A program made the position numbers and the translations under genes. DNA of 7,500 nucleotides, taken from Nitrospiria bacterium. Its GTDB lineage: Bacteria; Nitrospirota; Nitrospiria; Nitrospirales; UBA8639. Below the pieces are notes generated by a model that saw only the letters and a program-made list of their open reading frames with translations, had not been told where the DNA came from and made no database searches. Location of the stretch: contig JAUIKP010000047.1 in the NCBI GenBank assembly GCA_030430725.1, positions 1-7,500 on the forward strand. Reading direction: 5' to 3'. Shown in pieces: positions 5,593 to 7,500 of this stretch. Position 1 is the first letter of the stretch. Every line of letters starts with the position of its first letter.

Positions 5593-6468
5593 ATGATGAG
5601 AAAATTTGATGAATTGCCCAACCAGAATCCACCGGACGTGGTGTTGTATCACGCCGATTGTATGGATGGATTTGGCGCAGCGTGGGCTCTCTGGAAACGG
5701 TTTCCGCAGGCTCGTTATTTGGCGGTGAAGCATGGGAATCCGCCACCGGATGGATTGCAAAACCAACATGTGGTGATGGTTGATTTTAGCTATCACCGCG
5801 AAACCATATTGGAGTTGGCCGGTCAAGTAGCCAGTTTGTATATCTTAGATCATCATATCACCGCGCAGGACTCCCTGAAGGATTTGCCATTTGCGTATTT
5901 TGATATGAACCGAAGCGGCGCGGTCTTGGCATGGGAATGGGCACACAATCAACCGGTTCCCTGGCTCCTCCAGTATATTCAGGATAAGGATTTGTGGCAG
6001 TGGCAACTTCCTTGTAGTCGGGAAATTAGTGCGGCGTTGGCGTCATACCCGTTTGGATTTGAACGGTGGGATTCCCTTCAATTTGAAACATTAAAGGCTG
6101 AGGGAACTGGGATTTTACGATCCGAAAAGGCCTTGGTTGAAAAGATGGCAACCGAAGTCACCATGGTGTCGTTTGCGGGACATATGGTTCCCGCTGTTCA
6201 TTCAGCCGTTTTAACCAGCCAAATAGGGGAGCATCTTTCTGAGAAGCATCCATTTTGTCTCATTTGGCATCAAAAAGATGGTCGCCGGTATTTTTCTCTT
6301 CGGTCAAAAGCCGGCGGGATTTCCGTGGCTGATATTGCGGCAAAATTTGGTGGAGGCGGACATACCCATGCTGCCGGCTTCTCAATCTTATTAGACGGTG
6401 ATGCTCAGAATTTTCTTAACCCGGTTTTCGGTCTGCCTGATTTTTCTCCCGCCTCTACTCGATCCTGA
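5593..6468 (+). CDS. DHH/DHHA1-family phosphoesterase
   Basis: DHH/DHHA1 proteins are metal-dependent phosphoesterases (exopolyphosphatases, nanoRNases, cyclic-dinucleotide phosphodiesterases). In this 291-residue product HADCMDGFGAA at 20-30 is motif I, VDFS at 63-66 holds the Asp of motif II, and LDHH at 85-88 is the signature DHH triad. DKD at 131-133 is in the position of motif IV. KFGGGGHTHAAGF at 251-263 is the glycine-rich substrate-binding motif of DHHA1. All metal ligands visible by motif are present, so the enzyme should be active; the substrate cannot be read from sequence. Length and layout are nearest the NrnA/NrnB-like stand-alone group. The frame is open back to 5488, overlapping the LOG gene, but the residues before 5593 carry no domain. 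ATG 5593 and ATG 5596 are adjacent, and GTGAG at 5585-5589 spaces better to 5596. It lies 74 bases after LOG and 33 before rhomboid, on the same strand. Confidence 0.9.
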   Translation: MMRKFDELPNQNPPDVVLYHADCMDGFGAAWALWKRFPQARYLAVKHGNPPPDGLQNQHVVMVDFSYHRETILELAGQVASLYILDHHITAQDSLKDLPFAYFDMNRSGAVLAWEWAHNQPVPWLLQYIQDKDLWQWQLPCSREISAALASYPFGFERWDSLQFETLKAEGTGILRSEKALVEKMATEVTMVSFAGHMVPAVHSAVLTSQIGEHLSEKHPFCLIWHQKDGRRYFSLRSKAGGISVADIAAKFGGGGHTHAAGFSILLDGDAQNFLNPVFGLPDFSPASTRS

Positions 6469-6501
6469 CTTTTTAAAGAGAATTTTCTTGAGGGTGAATC
6501 C

Positions 6502-7218
6502 ATGATTCCACTTCGGGATGACAATCCGACGGAAATCACACCTGTGGTGACGGTGGCGTTAATTGTCTCCTGCAGTTTGGTGTTTCTGTATGAGATCTCT
6601 CTTTCGATGCCAAGCAGTGAAGCATTTGTTTATATGTACGGGGCGATTCCCGCAGTCGTATTGGGCCATGCTCAGTTACCACCAGAGCTGGTGATCCTGC
6701 CTGCTTATGGAACACTGTTTTCAAGTATGTTTCTCCATGGGGGCTGGATGCATTTAATAGGGAATATGCTTTATTTGTGGATTTTTGGAAACAATATCGA
6801 AGATGTGATGGGCCATGCGAAATTTATTTTGTTCTATTTAATTTGTGGGGTATTGGCTGCCTTCAGCCATGCGTTGGTTGATCCCGAATCAACGATACCA
6901 ATGGTTGGTGCAAGCGGGGCAATTTCGGGGATTTTAGGTGGGTATTTATTACTGTACCCCCATGCACGAGTATTGGTTTTAGTTCCTTATGGGTTTATTG
7001 GAACCTTTAATGTTCCAGCGGCGATGGTTTTAGGTTTATGGTTTTTAATGCAGGTCTTAAGCGGCGGTATGAGTCTTGGAAATCAAGGCGGCGGGGTTGC
7101 TTTCTTCGCGCACATCGGTGGATTTCTTGCCGGCATGATATTGATTGGATTTTTTAAACATTCCCACGTCAGATTTTTTAACCCACCTCATTCTTCAAGT
7201 TCATTGGGTTCTTGGTAA
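6502..7218 (+). CDS. Rhomboid-family intramembrane serine protease
   Basis: Rhomboids cut transmembrane segments of substrate proteins within the inner membrane. The 238-residue protein has about six hydrophobic segments: near 13-34, 72-96, 106-125, 132-152, 170-188 and 198-217. HGGWMHLIGNMLYLWIFG at 79-96 matches the conserved HxxxxHxxxN segment, with His84 and Asn88 available for the oxyanion hole. GASGAISG at 136-143 carries nucleophile Ser138, and AHIGGFLAG at 203-211 supplies His204, so the catalytic dyad is complete and the protease should be active. The N-terminal tail is short and no extra soluble domain is fused, which is the simple bacterial form. ATG 6502 follows TGAGGGTG at 6489-6496. 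It is the last gene of the LOG-DHH-rhomboid run. No terminator with a T-run is evident after its TAA, so transcription may continue or end by another route. Confidence 0.94.
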   Translation: MIPLRDDNPTEITPVVTVALIVSCSLVFLYEISLSMPSSEAFVYMYGAIPAVVLGHAQLPPELVILPAYGTLFSSMFLHGGWMHLIGNMLYLWIFGNNIEDVMGHAKFILFYLICGVLAAFSHALVDPESTIPMVGASGAISGILGGYLLLYPHARVLVLVPYGFIGTFNVPAAMVLGLWFLMQVLSGGMSLGNQGGGVAFFAHIGGFLAGMILIGFFKHSHVRFFNPPHSSSSLGSW

Positions 7219-7390
7219 TACAGAAAAGATTTTACTAGAAAGTTAGTTGTTTGCGTGTTTGTACTAGTAAAGGAGATTTTGAAGTCTAACTGGATATTTG
7301 AAAGAATATTTTCTTGTAGTTGCGTCCACTAGCCAATGTATCTCTAGGCCTGCAAAAGAAAATTCCCTTTGCTAATTAGAATACGCTAGT
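7219..7390. other. AT-rich non-coding stretch after the rhomboid gene
   Basis: No frame of coding quality is visible. Inverted repeat TTTACTAG (7231-7238) and CTAGTAAA (7264-7271) spans a 25-base loop. A second pair, AGTTAG (7241-7246) and CTAACT (7286-7291), interleaves with it, giving a pseudoknot-like order. The hexamer TAGTTG occurs three times (near 7244, 7315 and 7387). No intrinsic terminator was found. Confidence 0.5.
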
Positions 7391-7500
7391 TGCCGCATCA
7401 CCCCTTCACGGCCTCGAGGGCAGTGCGGTGGGAGTCGAACGACAGCGAGTAAGGGGCGCTGGGCCCTGGATGTAACGCATATGTCCTGTGGGCAGGATGG
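7391..7500. other. GC-rich edge segment of unknown nature
   Basis: Composition changes sharply from AT-rich to GC-rich at about 7391 and stays so to the window end. On the minus strand a 33-residue frame enters from the edge and stops at 7398-7400; another frame stays open to 7372-7374. Neither matches a family I know, and because all minus frames are open for 30 or more codons none is favoured. Small hairpins occur, for example TCCTG (7484-7488) with CAGGA (7493-7497), and palindromes CCTCGAGG (7412-7419) and GGGCCC (7461-7466). It may be the end of a mobile element, intron, structured RNA or unrelated gene. Confidence 0.35.

Noticed and set aside
7426..7440. Minus-strand GTTCGACTCCCACCG resembling a tRNA or tmRNA T-arm
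   Set aside because: The stem on the other side of the loop does not pair and no acceptor stem or CCA follows.

Overview
The window reads as an ordinary, densely coded bacterial chromosome segment with seven protein genes, no RNA genes, no CRISPR array and no complete mobile element. Every gene is a bacterial family. The combination of a Mrp/NBP35-type ATPase with a zinc-ribbon/PCP_red-domain protein, a LOG protein with extra end domains and mid-range GC would fit a Nitrospira-like member of the Nitrospirota. That assignment is inference from family content; no marker gene in the window proves it.

Layout. Positions 92-385 (+) carry a small acidic protein of unknown function. After a gap with a plausible promoter (500-529) comes a two-gene unit: a Mrp/NBP35-like P-loop ATPase with a CxxC metal site (575-1495) and a protein with an N-terminal four-cysteine ribbon and two C-terminal PCP_red-like domains (1545-2324). 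A 10-bp hairpin separates the two genes, and a clear intrinsic terminator (2350-2385) ends the unit. Two further perfect hairpins (2392-2410 and 2416-2443) fill the convergent gap to the minus-strand pair dusB-like (3079-4242) and maf (2443-3078), whose stop and start codons abut as TAAATG. A 187-bp divergent gap separates dusB from a plus-strand run: an extended LOG-family nucleotide hydrolase (4430-5518), a DHH/DHHA1 phosphoesterase (5593-6468) and a rhomboid protease (6502-7218). The last 282 bases hold no gene I can support. They are AT-rich to about 7390 and then change abruptly to GC-rich sequence that runs off the edge.

How the genes may work together. The ATPase and ribbon/PCP_red pair is the most intriguing part. 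A nucleotide-gated, metal-binding ATPase sits beside isolated copies of a domain known from the C-terminus of the dark protochlorophyllide reductase subunit BchB/ChlB, whose partner BchL is also a P-loop Fe-S ATPase. Maf and Dus are housekeeping functions (nucleotide-pool sanitation and tRNA dihydrouridine). LOG and DHH proteins both act on nucleotides or phosphoesters, and rhomboid is a membrane protease; the three may share a transcript without sharing a pathway. Several starts were moved downstream of the longest reading frame because a Shine-Dalgarno sequence, family homology or both point there.
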